From Acetobacteraceae bacterium (GTDB lineage Bacteria > Pseudomonadota > Alphaproteobacteria > Acetobacterales > Acetobacteraceae): a stretch of 64,000 bases of DNA. Within the stretch, counting starts at the first letter, position 1, and every line of letters starts with the position of its first letter. Below the pieces are notes generated by a model. That model was given only the letters and a program-made list of their open reading frames with translations, made no database searches and was not told the DNA's origin. Below, in pieces: positions 37,318-45,890 of the stretch. A program made the translations under genes and the position numbers. The stretch lies in contig JALHQB010000005.1 of assembly GCA_022842185.1 (NCBI GenBank), positions 62,001-126,000 on the forward strand, written 5' to 3'.

Positions 37318-38640
37318 TCACGCCAGCATCAGGTACCGGAACCAGGCCAGCACATCCGGCTTGCGGCTCACCTCCGCCCCGCTGCCATACAGGCTGGCGA
37401 GGAAGGTGATGCGGTGCGACCCGCCCGGCACCGCCGCGCCGTCGATCCGCTGCCCACCCGCGGCCAGGGGCTGGCGCGACAGGGCCGGGTGGATCGCCTC
37501 ATCCGCCAGGCCGTAGAACAGGCGCATCGGCGCGGCGTAATCCCAGAAGGTCGCTCGGCTGTCGGCCAGATGGCGCAGGAATCCCGACACGACATCGGCG
37601 GTGAAGCCGTCGAAGAAGCCCTCGGCCAGCAGCGCATCGGTCCTGGGGAACAATGCCGGGTCGAAATCCAGTGCCTGCGTGCTCCAGAAGGTCCGCGCGA
37701 TCTGCTGGTACTGCGTCCGCACCGCCGCATCCATCAACCCGCCCAGACCGTGCCATGCCTGGTAACTGCCCAGCAGCAGCATGATCGCCAGCGGCCCCCA
37801 ATTCGGCGCGGCCGGATACGGCGTTGAACCGAAGGCCGGATAGGTCACCTGGCCGGTCCAGAAGCGCAGCGTCTCGTTCAGATCGTTGAACGGGCTGGCC
37901 GCCGCCGCGCCGCGCACCGCGCGCCCATCGCGTTGCAGCGCCTGCGCCAGCCATTGCGTGTTAAGCGCCCCCTGCGACCAGCCATTGAGGAACAGGTGCC
38001 CCGGCGTGATCCCCAGGTCCCGCAGCCCCACCAACCCGGCATCCAGGATGTCGAGGCAGGTCTTGGTCGAGGCGCCCTGCACCAGATACGCCTCGGGCCG
38101 ATACTCGGCATACGGCCCCTTGCCGACATAATCCGCCGCGATGACCGCGAAGCCGTTGGAAGCAAGGCGCTGGATGTTGAACAGCGTCTCGGCGGAATCG
38201 ACGCCGTCGCGCATGACGTAGCCGGCATCGGCCAGCTTGGTCATGTTCGAGGGCACGGATTGCGGGCCGAAGACGGTCCCGTGCTGCCACGACACCACCG
38301 GCAACGTACCGCTTGCCCCCGCCGGCACCGCCAACAGGCCGGTGAGGGGAATGGTTCCACCCAGGCCGGGCAGGGCGCTGCGGGTGGTGATCTGGCGCAC
38401 CACCACATCGCCACCGGCGCCCTGCGTCGCCGGGTCGAAGGCACGCAGCACCGACCCGGTATTGAACGCGGCGTGCCAGGTGGCGACCAACCCATCCAGC
38501 AGAGCCTTGTTCAGCGTGACCGGCGGGCCGATCTCCAGCCCGACCGCGGCAGGCTGCGCCAGCGCCGGACGAGGCAGCGCCCAGGCACCGGCCGCCAGCA
38601 GCATCGTGCGCCGCAAGGCGGGCGAGGTCTTCATCGTCAT
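37318..38640 (-). CDS. Secreted lipase-like alpha/beta hydrolase
   Basis: The protein has 440 residues with a signal peptide (SPALRRTMLLAAGAWALPRPALA, a double arginine inside). It resembles the secretory-lipase group: VVSWQHGTVFG, NGFAVIAADYVGKGPY, the nucleophile serine in FLNGWSQGALNTQWLAQ, the acid in YGLADEAIHP and histidine in VPGGSHRITF. It would cleave lipids or esters in the periplasm or outside. The ATG at 38640 is preceded by GGAGAA. It is convergent with the hydrolase at 36340 (12 bp apart). Three hydrolases in a row suggest an ester-processing locus. Confidence 0.82.
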   Translation of the reverse strand: MTMKTSPALRRTMLLAAGAWALPRPALAQPAAVGLEIGPPVTLNKALLDGLVATWHAAFNTGSVLRAFDPATQGAGGDVVVRQITTRSALPGLGGTIPLTGLLAVPAGASGTLPVVSWQHGTVFGPQSVPSNMTKLADAGYVMRDGVDSAETLFNIQRLASNGFAVIAADYVGKGPYAEYRPEAYLVQGASTKTCLDILDAGLVGLRDLGITPGHLFLNGWSQGALNTQWLAQALQRDGRAVRGAAAASPFNDLNETLRFWTGQVTYPAFGSTPYPAAPNWGPLAIMLLLGSYQAWHGLGGLMDAAVRTQYQQIARTFWSTQALDFDPALFPRTDALLAEGFFDGFTADVVSGFLRHLADSRATFWDYAAPMRLFYGLADEAIHPALSRQPLAAGGQRIDGAAVPGGSHRITFLASLYGSGAEVSRKPDVLAWFRYLMLA

Positions 38641-38687
38641 GGGCGCATTCTCCGGCACGGTGTCACCGCCTTTGGGCCAAGGACCTA

Positions 38688-39668
38688 TCATGCAGCCGGA
38701 TACTCGAATCGTCTTGATGAAGCGTATTCGGCGTCGAGCCATGAAGGGCAGACCAGAGAGGGCTTTGCCCGCTCACCTAGGCCCACTGGCCTTTGGTGGG
38801 TTGCCTTGCCGCGGCCCTGCCCCATAGGCGCGAAGATTGGAGGGGCGCTGCCCCCTGAACCCCCCTTTACCGAACCTGAAGCCAAAGCGTCGAGGGCGCC
38901 GCTGACAGCGGCGTCCTCCGGCTCGAGGGCGGCACCGCCGGCGCGCAGCATCTCGACGAGGCGACCCACGAGCTCGATCTCCGGTGGGTCGTCAGGCCCT
39001 TTGCCCGGGCCGACCACGACCGTATCGACCAGCGCTCGCGCCGCCTCCAGCAGCTCAGGGTCATTGCGACCACGGATCGCTTCGCGCAGCACGCCAACCC
39101 GATTGGCGTAGACCTGGGCCAAGTTGGGGTGCAGCGCCGGTGCCGGCGCTGGCCGATCCTCCAGCGCATCGGTCAGCTGTTGCCGCCGCTGATTGAGTTC
39201 GTCCAACTTGCGCTGCAGATCAGGTGATCGAACGCCCTCGGCGATCGCTTCGACCAGGTTGTCGATCTTGCGCTGGACGCCCTGCAGTTCGCGCTGGCGG
39301 ACGGTCGCCTCGGCCGAGGCGTCAGCCTGCGCTGTATTCCATTCCGCGATAAAGGCTTGGCAGAACGCCGTCACCCGGTCCGGCTGCATCAGCTGGCGTC
39401 CCAGGGCATCCATGACCCTCGCTTCGAGCGGCCCCCGCCGCACCATGCGGGTATTCCGGCAGCCTTTGCCGTGACGTGCGCGTTTGCAGCCGAGATAGTC
39501 CCGCCCCACGGCAGCGAACTGCCCCCCGCAGCTGGCGCAGACCACCTTGCCGGTCAGCAGGTGCTTGGCCCGCCGCCGCTCCCAGAATGCGGGATCGGCC
39601 TGCTCCCGCTGGGGAGCAGCCTCAGAGGCCAGGCGTGCCTGTGCCCGCTCCCAGATCGCCTCGTCCAC
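38688..39668 (-). pseudogene. Large serine recombinase, C-terminal fragment
   Basis: The readable part begins DEAIWERAQARLASE and has the zinc-ribbon of large serine recombinases (LLTGKVVCASCGGQFAAVGRDYLGCKRARHGKGCRN) and a coiled coil (RELQGVQRKIDNLVEAIAEGV). The N-terminal catalytic resolvase domain is absent. The last 60 or so residues (from GSVKGGSGGSAPPIFAPMG) are read-through into repeat DNA, so the true 3' end is also replaced. It is a non-functional remnant of an integrative element. Confidence 0.85.
38785..38875. repeat. Fragment of the multi-hairpin repeat at the recombinase 3' end
   Basis: The sequence GGCGCGAAGATTGGAGGGGCGCTGCCCC at 38827-38854 matches the outer end of the copy at 10000-10030 almost base for base. 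A worn CCTTTGG arm precedes it at 38791. The remaining hairpins are missing. It forms the junction between the lipase promoter region and the recombinase fragment. Confidence 0.7.
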
Positions 39669-39718
39669 GACGCGCGGTTCAGGAACGTCGGCCCCGACAA
39701 TATCCTCCGCTGCGTTGG

Positions 39719-39978
39719 AGCGGCCTCGATCCAGTCCTGTATGCGCTTGGCGGCGTCCAGTGCCTCGCGCGCATCGATCTGCAGCAGCGCGAGGTGCTCG
39801 GCGGGAAGCGCGATAACGTCACTCACCGGCATGTGGCGCAGCGCGTCGAGGGTGGGGCGGTTGGTGCGGAGCGCGACCATCACGCGGCCTCCGCGAGCAG
39901 CAGGGGCAGGATGAACGACGCATAGCGACGCGGCCGGCGCCGGGCGACGAGGATGTAGGCGTAGTCCTCGTAACCGTG
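39719..39978 (-). pseudogene. Remnants of two small genes upstream of the recombinase
   Basis: Two pieces lie in tandem, joined by an ATGA overlap at 39880-39883. The first is the last 33 residues of an unknown protein (YEDYAYILVARRRPRRYASF...LLLAEAA). The second is the first 55 residues of another (TLDALRHMPVSDVIALPAEHLALLQIDAREALDAAKRIQDWIEAA), after which the frame passes into recombinase sequence. Their order suggests the former accessory genes of the integrative element, one cut off by the IS3 sequence. I do not recognise their families. Confidence 0.6.
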
Positions 39979-40613
39979 CACGCCGAGTGGCAAGCCGAGG
40001 GCACCGCGAGCACGACGCGGCGCGAGCCGACGCATACGCCGGCCAACGATCTCGTCGGCCGGGCCTTCACCGCTACTGGACCGAACCTGCTGTGGGTGGC
40101 CGACATCACCTACTTGCCGACGGCGGCAGGCTTCCTTTTCCTGGCCGTTGTCCTTGATGCCTGGTCCAGGCGCATCGTCGGCTGAGCGACGGCCAACGAC
40201 CTGCGAACGCGCCTGGTCTTCGACGCCCTCGACATGGCGGTGATCACCAGGAAACCCGCCGATGTCGTGCACCACAGCGATCAGGGCAGCCAATATATGT
40301 CGCTGGCGTTTGGGATGCGATGCCGGGAAGCAGGCGTGCGCCCGTCCACCGGTTCGGTCGGTGATGCCTACGACAACGCCATGGCCGAGGCAGTCTTCGC
40401 TACGCTCGAGTGCGAGCTGCTCGATCGGCGACGCTTCCGCTCACAAGCCGAGGCTCGCATGGCGGTGTTCCACTTCATCGAGGGCTTCTACAACCCAACC
40501 CGGCGTCACTCCGCCCTGGGCTACCTCTCGCCCATAGAATACGAAGCGAGGAAGATGCTCATGAGGGACTGATCGCTACCCACAAACCGTCCACGGAAGC
40601 GGGGCAACTTCAA
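39970..40613 (+). mobile_element. IS3-family element, 5'-truncated
   Basis: This is the right part of an IS3-type insertion. It holds the integrase core of orfB and an end region (ACGGAAGCGGGGCAACTTCA near 40591-40610) like the terminal sequence of such elements. The left end, orfA and the first part of orfB are missing, the junction being at about 39970 inside another decayed gene. Confidence 0.75.
39976..40572 (+). pseudogene. IS3-family transposase orfB, truncated and with an internal stop
   Basis: DDE integrase motifs are readable: LLWVADITYLPT (first Asp), VLDAWSRRIVG, VVHHSDQGSQYMSLAFG (second Asp), and GSVGDAYDNAMAEAVFATLECELL (Glu), ending RRHSALGYLSPIEYE. A TGA at 40183-40185 replaces the tryptophan expected after RRIVG. 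The N-terminal third is missing. The element cannot transpose on its own. Confidence 0.85.
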
Positions 40614-40756
40614 CTCCACCCATTGTACGTCGTTCAGCAAGAACAACTGCGACACGGTTCATCCCCCACCGTTTGGCAGGGTGAATCACCGCACCGCACT
40701 CACGTCAATTGCGTACAGGCCCTAACTGGCCACTGAGGCGGCAAAGACCCAATCCA

Positions 40757-42085
40757 TTACGCCACATACCGGTTCTGCGGCAGCGCCAACCCTAGATTCT
40801 CCCGCAGGGTCGGCCCCGCATATTCGGTGCGGAACATCCCCCGCCGCCGCAATTCCGGCAGCAGCAGCTCCACTGTCTGGTCCAACCCCAGGGGCAGCAC
40901 CGGCGGGCACAAGTTGAACCCATCCGCTGCGTCAGCATCCACCCAGGCCGCCATGTCGTCCGCGATGTCCGCCGGCGTGCCGACCAGTGTGCGGCCGCCG
41001 AACCCTGCCGCGATGGTGCCGTACAGTTGCCGGATGGACAGGTTGTCGCGCCGCGCGAGCGTCAGCAGGTTCTTCACCATGCTTTTCACACGCGGGTTCT
41101 CCGGCTCCGGCAGCGGCCCATCGATCGGGTAGGCGGATAGGTCGCCCATCTGCTGATACAGGTAGGACAGGCCGAGTTTCGGATCGACCAAACTGTTCAG
41201 CAGATCGTACTGGTCCTGCGCTTCCTGGCGGGTGCGGCCGATGAACAGCGTGATGCCGGGCATGATCTTCATCTCATCCGGCGCGCGCCCGTATTGCGAC
41301 ATGCGCGATTTGAGATCGGCGTAGTAGGCGCGGCCGGCCTCCATATCGAGCGGCGCGGCATAGACGACATCGGCGCTGCGCGCGGCGATCTCCATCCCCT
41401 GCTGCGCCGCGCCGGCCTGCACCAGGATCGGGCGGCCCTGCGGCGTGCGCTTGATGGTCAGCGGGCCCTTCACCTTGAAGTGCTTGCCTTCATGGTTCAG
41501 CGCATGGAGTTTCGACGGGTCGAAGAAGATACCGGTGTCCTTGTCATGGACCGGCGCGTCGGGTTCCCAACTGTCCCAAAGGCCCTTCACCACCTCCACG
41601 AACTCGGCCGCACGTTCATAACGCAGGCCGTACTCCATGTGTTCTTCGCGATTGAAGTTCCACGCCTCGGCCTCGGACCAGGATGTCACGATATTCCAGC
41701 CGGCGCGCCCACCCGAAAGGTGGTCCAGAGACGCCCATTTGCGGGCAATGTGATACGGCTCGTTGTAGGTGGTCGATGCGGTGGAGACGAGGCCGATATG
41801 CGACGTTACCGCCGCCAGCGCTGAGAGCAGCGTCAACGGTTCCAGTTCCAGCGTCTGGTGTGATCGCGCGAGCGCGCCGGCGGGCTCGTCCTTGGTGCGC
41901 AGGCCGATGCCGTCGGCCAGGAACACCATGTCGATCTTCGCTGCTTCGGCGGTCTGCGCAATGTATTTGTAGTGGCTGAACTTCGATGCGGCGTCCGGGT
42001 CGGCGGATGGGTGCCGCCAAGCCGCGGCATGGTAGCCGAGGTAGCGCATGGAAAGGCCGAGGCTGATCTGCTTCGGGCTGGTCAT
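40757..42085 (-). CDS. DszA/NtaA/SnaA-family flavin-dependent monooxygenase
   Basis: The 442-residue luciferase-fold enzyme belongs to the long subfamily of nitrilotriacetate monooxygenase and DszA: MRYLGYHAAAWRHP, DMVFLADGIG, STASTTYNEPYHIARKWASLDHLSGGRAGWNIVTSW, and GRPILVQAGAAQQGMEIAARSADVVYAA. With FMNH2 from a separate reductase it would hydroxylate an amine, sulfone or similar group. It is the last gene of an operon with two ABC importers and is 67 bp after a binding-protein gene. It is closest in this window to the monooxygenase at 54535, with long identical stretches. No flavin reductase gene is in the cluster. Confidence 0.92.
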   Translation of the reverse strand: MTSPKQISLGLSMRYLGYHAAAWRHPSADPDAASKFSHYKYIAQTAEAAKIDMVFLADGIGLRTKDEPAGALARSHQTLELEPLTLLSALAAVTSHIGLVSTASTTYNEPYHIARKWASLDHLSGGRAGWNIVTSWSEAEAWNFNREEHMEYGLRYERAAEFVEVVKGLWDSWEPDAPVHDKDTGIFFDPSKLHALNHEGKHFKVKGPLTIKRTPQGRPILVQAGAAQQGMEIAARSADVVYAAPLDMEAGRAYYADLKSRMSQYGRAPDEMKIMPGITLFIGRTRQEAQDQYDLLNSLVDPKLGLSYLYQQMGDLSAYPIDGPLPEPENPRVKSMVKNLLTLARRDNLSIRQLYGTIAAGFGGRTLVGTPADIADDMAAWVDADAADGFNLCPPVLPLGLDQTVELLLPELRRRGMFRTEYAGPTLRENLGLALPQNRYVA

Positions 42086-42115
42086 GGGTGATGTCTCATC
42101 ATCAGGGGTGTGGCG

Positions 42116-42143
42116 GCCGCCCTGCGACGGGGTGCAGGGCGGC
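42116..42143. promoter_or_regulatory. Hairpin between the permuted binding protein and the monooxygenase
   Basis: GCCGCCCTGC (42116-42125) and GCAGGGCGGC (42134-42143) form a perfect 10-bp stem over an 8-nt loop. Inside an operon and just after a binding-protein gene, it could protect the upstream mRNA or reduce read-through into the monooxygenase. Confidence 0.6.
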
Positions 42144-42151
42144 GCACAGGG

Positions 42152-43882
42152 TCAGTAGCGATAGCCGGCGCGTTCCAGATACTGGCGCGCCATGTCGAGG
42201 TCATAGGCGATCGGCTTCAGCAGATCGTGGTCGTATTGTTCGGAGGTGAAGGGCAGCGGAACAGTGCCTTCCTTGCCGTAGCCACCGGCGATCTCCTGCA
42301 CGATCTGCTGGCGCGGCATGGCGTGGCTGATCGCCTTGCGGATATAGGCAGCGGCTTCCGCGGCGCGTGCCGGGTCCTGCTTGCCGAGCGGCGTATCGAC
42401 GCCCGTGCCGAACACCGGGTGACGCAGATTGTAGCAGATGTGTTGCCACTTATAGCTGTCATAGGACTGCACCTTGCCCCAGGAGGCATCGATGGTGCTA
42501 ACCAGCGGGCCGATATCGTACATCGGGTCATGCGCGTCGATCGCGCCCGAGCGCAGCGCGGAGAGAACGGAATCCGTACCCTGGATGTTGACGACGTAGA
42601 AGGTCTTCACGTTGCCGGTGTGCGGCTTCCAGTAATTCTCGTTGCGGATGAACTTGTAGGCGCGGCGCTGCGGGTCGAAACCCTGCGCGATCCACGGCCC
42701 GGTGCCCACGCCGCCGAGCGCGGTATAGTTGCGACCGTCGGATGTGCGGACGGTGTAGCGGCCATTCCAGGTGGCCGCGACATGGCCGCGCATCGACGCC
42801 GGCGCGATGCCCTCATAGGCGTGCTTGGGGATGATCGCCTGCGCGCCCATCAGCCAATCGAGGAACAGCATGTTGTAGGCGGGTAGTTCGACGGTGATCT
42901 CGTGCTTGCCCGTCACGCGATAGGCATTCGGGCTGCCGAGTACTTGTTCCGTCGGCGCCTGGATCGGCGATCCATAGGCTTTGCTGAGCAGCGTATCCCA
43001 GGTGAACTTCACATCCTCGGCGGTGAATTCCTCGCCGGAATGCCACTTCACACCCTGGCGCAAGGTGATGACCCACCGCTTGCCGTCATCGGACATGGTG
43101 TGGCTCAGCGCCAGGCCCGGCACCAGGCGCTTGTTCTCCCAGTTATCGTATTCGTACAGGCGATTGTAGACGGGTCCGAAGATGTTCGAATCCGAATAGC
43201 CGTTGGAATACATCGGGATCAGCGACATCGGCGGCGCCCAGGATGCGAAGGCCGCCGTTGCGTTGTCGCCGCCGCCCTCGATCGTCCACTTCTCCGGGTT
43301 GGGGAAGAACACCGGGTTGAAGGTGGTGAAATCGAAGCCCGACAGTTTCGGATTCACCGCGATGACATCCTGCGGGTAGAACAGGATGGTCATGGGTTCG
43401 GTGTCGTACCAGCGCTTGGCGAAGTCCCGATACGCGCCCATGCGCTGCGCCGGATCGACAGTGGCCGCCATTTTGTCGAGCGCCGTGTCGATCTGCGGGT
43501 CATTGACGTAGTAGAAGTTCTGTCCCGAAGGTGGCATCAGCCGGCTGTGGAACAGCGTGTTCGGCGTCGGCGTGATGGCATTGTAGTAGTAGCGTTCCAG
43601 ATACGCATCCCAGCCGCCTTCCGCATGCGGCTTGCCGTCGCCGCGCGACCGGCGTGGCGAGATGACGGTGAAGGGCACGAAGCTCGAAACCACATCGATG
43701 CCGATGCGCGACATCTGCTGCGCCGCCAGCGTGCCCCAGATCATTCGCGCCGGCTGATTGTTCGGGATCATCAGATACAGCCGGAAGAAGGGCGGCGCGG
43801 CACGGGCTGGGCCCACCGCCGCGGCGGTAAGCGCGCCCGCAGTGGCCTTCAACATCGTCCGGCGTTTGCTGGTCATGGCCAT
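42152..43882 (-). CDS. Dpp/Opp-type substrate-binding protein with apparently permuted domain order
   Basis: The 576-residue periplasmic protein has a Tat-like signal (TSKRRTMLKATAGALTAAAVGPARA). After it, residues 30-203 match the part normally at the C-terminus of family-5 binding proteins: MIWGTLAAQQMSRIGIDV, then VDPAQRMGAYRDFAKRWYDTEPMTILFYPQ. Residues 206-576 match the normal N-terminal and middle parts: FGPVYNRLYEYD, LVPGLALSHTMSDDGKRWVITL, VKWHSGEEFTAEDVKFTWD, and finally LDMARQYLERAGYRY at the stop. The sister protein at 49967 keeps the usual order. The frame is intact and total length is normal, so this looks like a circular permutation with the signal peptide placed on the new start. 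The ATG at 43882 has GGAGAGAG upstream. Ligand unknown. A misassembly must be excluded. Confidence 0.85.
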   Translation of the reverse strand: MAMTSKRRTMLKATAGALTAAAVGPARAAPPFFRLYLMIPNNQPARMIWGTLAAQQMSRIGIDVVSSFVPFTVISPRRSRGDGKPHAEGGWDAYLERYYYNAITPTPNTLFHSRLMPPSGQNFYYVNDPQIDTALDKMAATVDPAQRMGAYRDFAKRWYDTEPMTILFYPQDVIAVNPKLSGFDFTTFNPVFFPNPEKWTIEGGGDNATAAFASWAPPMSLIPMYSNGYSDSNIFGPVYNRLYEYDNWENKRLVPGLALSHTMSDDGKRWVITLRQGVKWHSGEEFTAEDVKFTWDTLLSKAYGSPIQAPTEQVLGSPNAYRVTGKHEITVELPAYNMLFLDWLMGAQAIIPKHAYEGIAPASMRGHVAATWNGRYTVRTSDGRNYTALGGVGTGPWIAQGFDPQRRAYKFIRNENYWKPHTGNVKTFYVVNIQGTDSVLSALRSGAIDAHDPMYDIGPLVSTIDASWGKVQSYDSYKWQHICYNLRHPVFGTGVDTPLGKQDPARAAEAAAYIRKAISHAMPRQQIVQEIAGGYGKEGTVPLPFTSEQYDHDLLKPIAYDLDMARQYLERAGYRY

Positions 43883-43895
43883 GCTCTCTCTCCGT

Positions 43896-44879
43896 TCATG
43901 CAGGGTTGTGGCAGGCGATGCCGTGGCCCCCGGAGGGGGGTTCCAGCATGGGCTCGATCTCCGCGCAGACCGGCAGGGCGGCGGCGCAGCGGGGATGAAA
44001 AGGGCAGCCGGTGGGGCGGCGCATCGCGCTCGGCACTTCGCCCTGCAGCACGATGCGGGTCTGTGCCGCACCGGGTTCGGGCACGGGGATCGCGCTGAGG
44101 AGGGCACGCGTGTAGTGGTGACGCGGATTGGTGAAAACCTCGTCCACGGCGCCGATCTCGACCAGTTTGCCGAGATACATCACCGCGACGTGGCTGCTGA
44201 TGAAGCGTACCGAGCTGAGGTCATGCGAGATGTAGAGATAGGCGACGCCGAGCCGGTCCTGGATCTCGGCCAGCAGGTTCAGGATCTGCGCGCGCACCGA
44301 GACATCAAGGGATGAGACTGGCTCGTCTAGAATCAGCAGTTTCGGTTCGACCGCCAGCGCGCGTGCGATACCCACACGCTGGCGCTGCCCGCCGCTGAAC
44401 TCATGCGGGTATCGCCAGGCGTGGTGCGGTTCCAGCCCGACCATCTCCAGCAATTCCTCGACGCGGGCATTCCACCGTGCCGGCTCGTCGGGGCGATGAA
44501 CGCGCAGCGGTTCCTTCAGCGTCTCCCCGATCGTCCAGCGCGGGTTCAGCGACAGCCAGGGGTCCTGGAAGACGTATTGCAGCGAGCGCCTGATGCCGAG
44601 TACCCGCGCACGGTCGCCTTCGCGGAAGATTGGCACGACATCCTCGCCCATGAAGCGGACGATGCCGTCGGTCGGTTCCACCAGGTTGAGGATGGCACGT
44701 GCCGTCGTGGTCTTGCCGCAGCCGGATTCACCCACCAGGCTCAGCGTCTGGCCTTCCTCGATGCGGAAGGACACGTTGTGCACGGCGCGGATCTCGCTGC
44801 GGATGCGAGCGCGGAACAGCCGGCGCTGGTGCACCGGGTAGTGCTTGGACAGGCTCTCGACATCCAGCAGCGCCGTCAT
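43896..44879 (-). CDS. Oligopeptide-type ABC transporter ATPase, DppF-like (system 1)
   Basis: The 327-residue ATPase has Walker A GESGCGKTTTARAIL, signature [15 protein letters not shown], Walker B LLILDEPVSSLD and H-loop YISHDLSSVRF. The C-terminal oligo_HPY region has the cysteine cluster CPFHPRCAAALPVC, which can hold an iron-sulfur cluster in this group. It pairs with the DppD-like ATPase whose stop it overlaps by four bases. It stands 13 bp before the permuted binding protein. Confidence 0.94.
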   Translation of the reverse strand: MTALLDVESLSKHYPVHQRRLFRARIRSEIRAVHNVSFRIEEGQTLSLVGESGCGKTTTARAILNLVEPTDGIVRFMGEDVVPIFREGDRARVLGIRRSLQYVFQDPWLSLNPRWTIGETLKEPLRVHRPDEPARWNARVEELLEMVGLEPHHAWRYPHEFSGGQRQRVGIARALAVEPKLLILDEPVSSLDVSVRAQILNLLAEIQDRLGVAYLYISHDLSSVRFISSHVAVMYLGKLVEIGAVDEVFTNPRHHYTRALLSAIPVPEPGAAQTRIVLQGEVPSAMRRPTGCPFHPRCAAALPVCAEIEPMLEPPSGGHGIACHNPA

Positions 44880-45880
44880 GCCGCGACCCCCGTGCTGCCG
44901 CGTCGCAGGCAAGAGACGCTGTGGCCCGGCGCGATGGTGGTCTCCACTGGCATCATTTTCCGGCATTCCGGCATCGCTTCCGGACAACGGTCATGGAAGC
45001 GGCAGCCGGGCGGTGGGTTCAGCAGGTTCGGCGGACGACCCGCGATGGTCGGTAACGTCTTGCGGGCGCTGCCGGAATAGGATTGGTCGATGCGCGGCAT
45101 GCTGTCGAGCAGCGCGCGCGTATAGGGATGCTGTGGCGCGCTGAAAATGGTGCCGGCATCGGCGGTTTCGCAGACGCGGCCGGCATACATCACGGTGATG
45201 CGCGTCGCCATGCGCGCCACCACGCCCATGTCGTGGGTGACCAGCACCATCGACATGCGAAAGCGCGCCTGGAGGTCCGCCAGCAATTCCAGGATCTGCG
45301 CCTGGATGGTGACATCCAGCGCCGTGGTCGGTTCATCCGCCAGCACCAGCGACGGGTTGCACATCAGCGCACGCGCGATGCCGACGCGTTGCTTCATTCC
45401 GCCGGACAGTTCATGCGGAAACTGCCGCAACCGCGCGCCGGGGTCGGAGATTCCGACCAGGCCGAGCAACTCGACAACCCGTTCCTCCGCCTGCCGGCGG
45501 CTGGCCTTCTCGTGCCACATCAGGATTTCGCTGAGCTGCGCGCCAACGGAATAGATCGGGTTCAGCGAGGTGGCCGGGTTCTGGAAGATCATCGCGATTC
45601 GCCGGCCGCGCAGCGCCGCCATCTGCTTGGGCGTATGGGCCAGCAGGTCTTCGCCTTCGAACAGCACCTGGCCGCCCATGGTGCGCGCGGGGGGCGGCAC
45701 CAGGCGCAGCATTGCCAGCGAGGAGACCGTCTTGCCGGAGCCGGATTCACCGACAATGCCGAGTGTCTCGGCGCGGTTGACGCTGTAGTCCACGCCATCG
45801 ACGGCGCGCACCACACCGTCGCGCGTGAAGAAATGTACCTTGAGGTCGCGCACCTCCAGCAACGGGTCAGCCGTGTTCAT
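44876..45880 (-). CDS. Oligopeptide-type ABC transporter ATPase, DppD-like (system 1)
   Basis: The 334-residue ATPase has Walker A GESGSGKTVSSLAML, the Q-loop FQNPATSLNP, signature LSGGMKQRVGIARAL, Walker [14 protein letters not shown]-loop VTHDMGVVARM and the C-terminal cysteine motif CRFHDRCPEAMPEC. The ATG at 45880 lies 10 bp after the dppC-like stop; an upstream ATG at 45919 would overlap that gene. It is part of the first importer. Confidence 0.94.
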   Translation of the reverse strand: MNTADPLLEVRDLKVHFFTRDGVVRAVDGVDYSVNRAETLGIVGESGSGKTVSSLAMLRLVPPPARTMGGQVLFEGEDLLAHTPKQMAALRGRRIAMIFQNPATSLNPIYSVGAQLSEILMWHEKASRRQAEERVVELLGLVGISDPGARLRQFPHELSGGMKQRVGIARALMCNPSLVLADEPTTALDVTIQAQILELLADLQARFRMSMVLVTHDMGVVARMATRITVMYAGRVCETADAGTIFSAPQHPYTRALLDSMPRIDQSYSGSARKTLPTIAGRPPNLLNPPPGCRFHDRCPEAMPECRKMMPVETTIAPGHSVSCLRRGSTGVAA

Positions 45881-45890
45881 GGCCGGCGCA

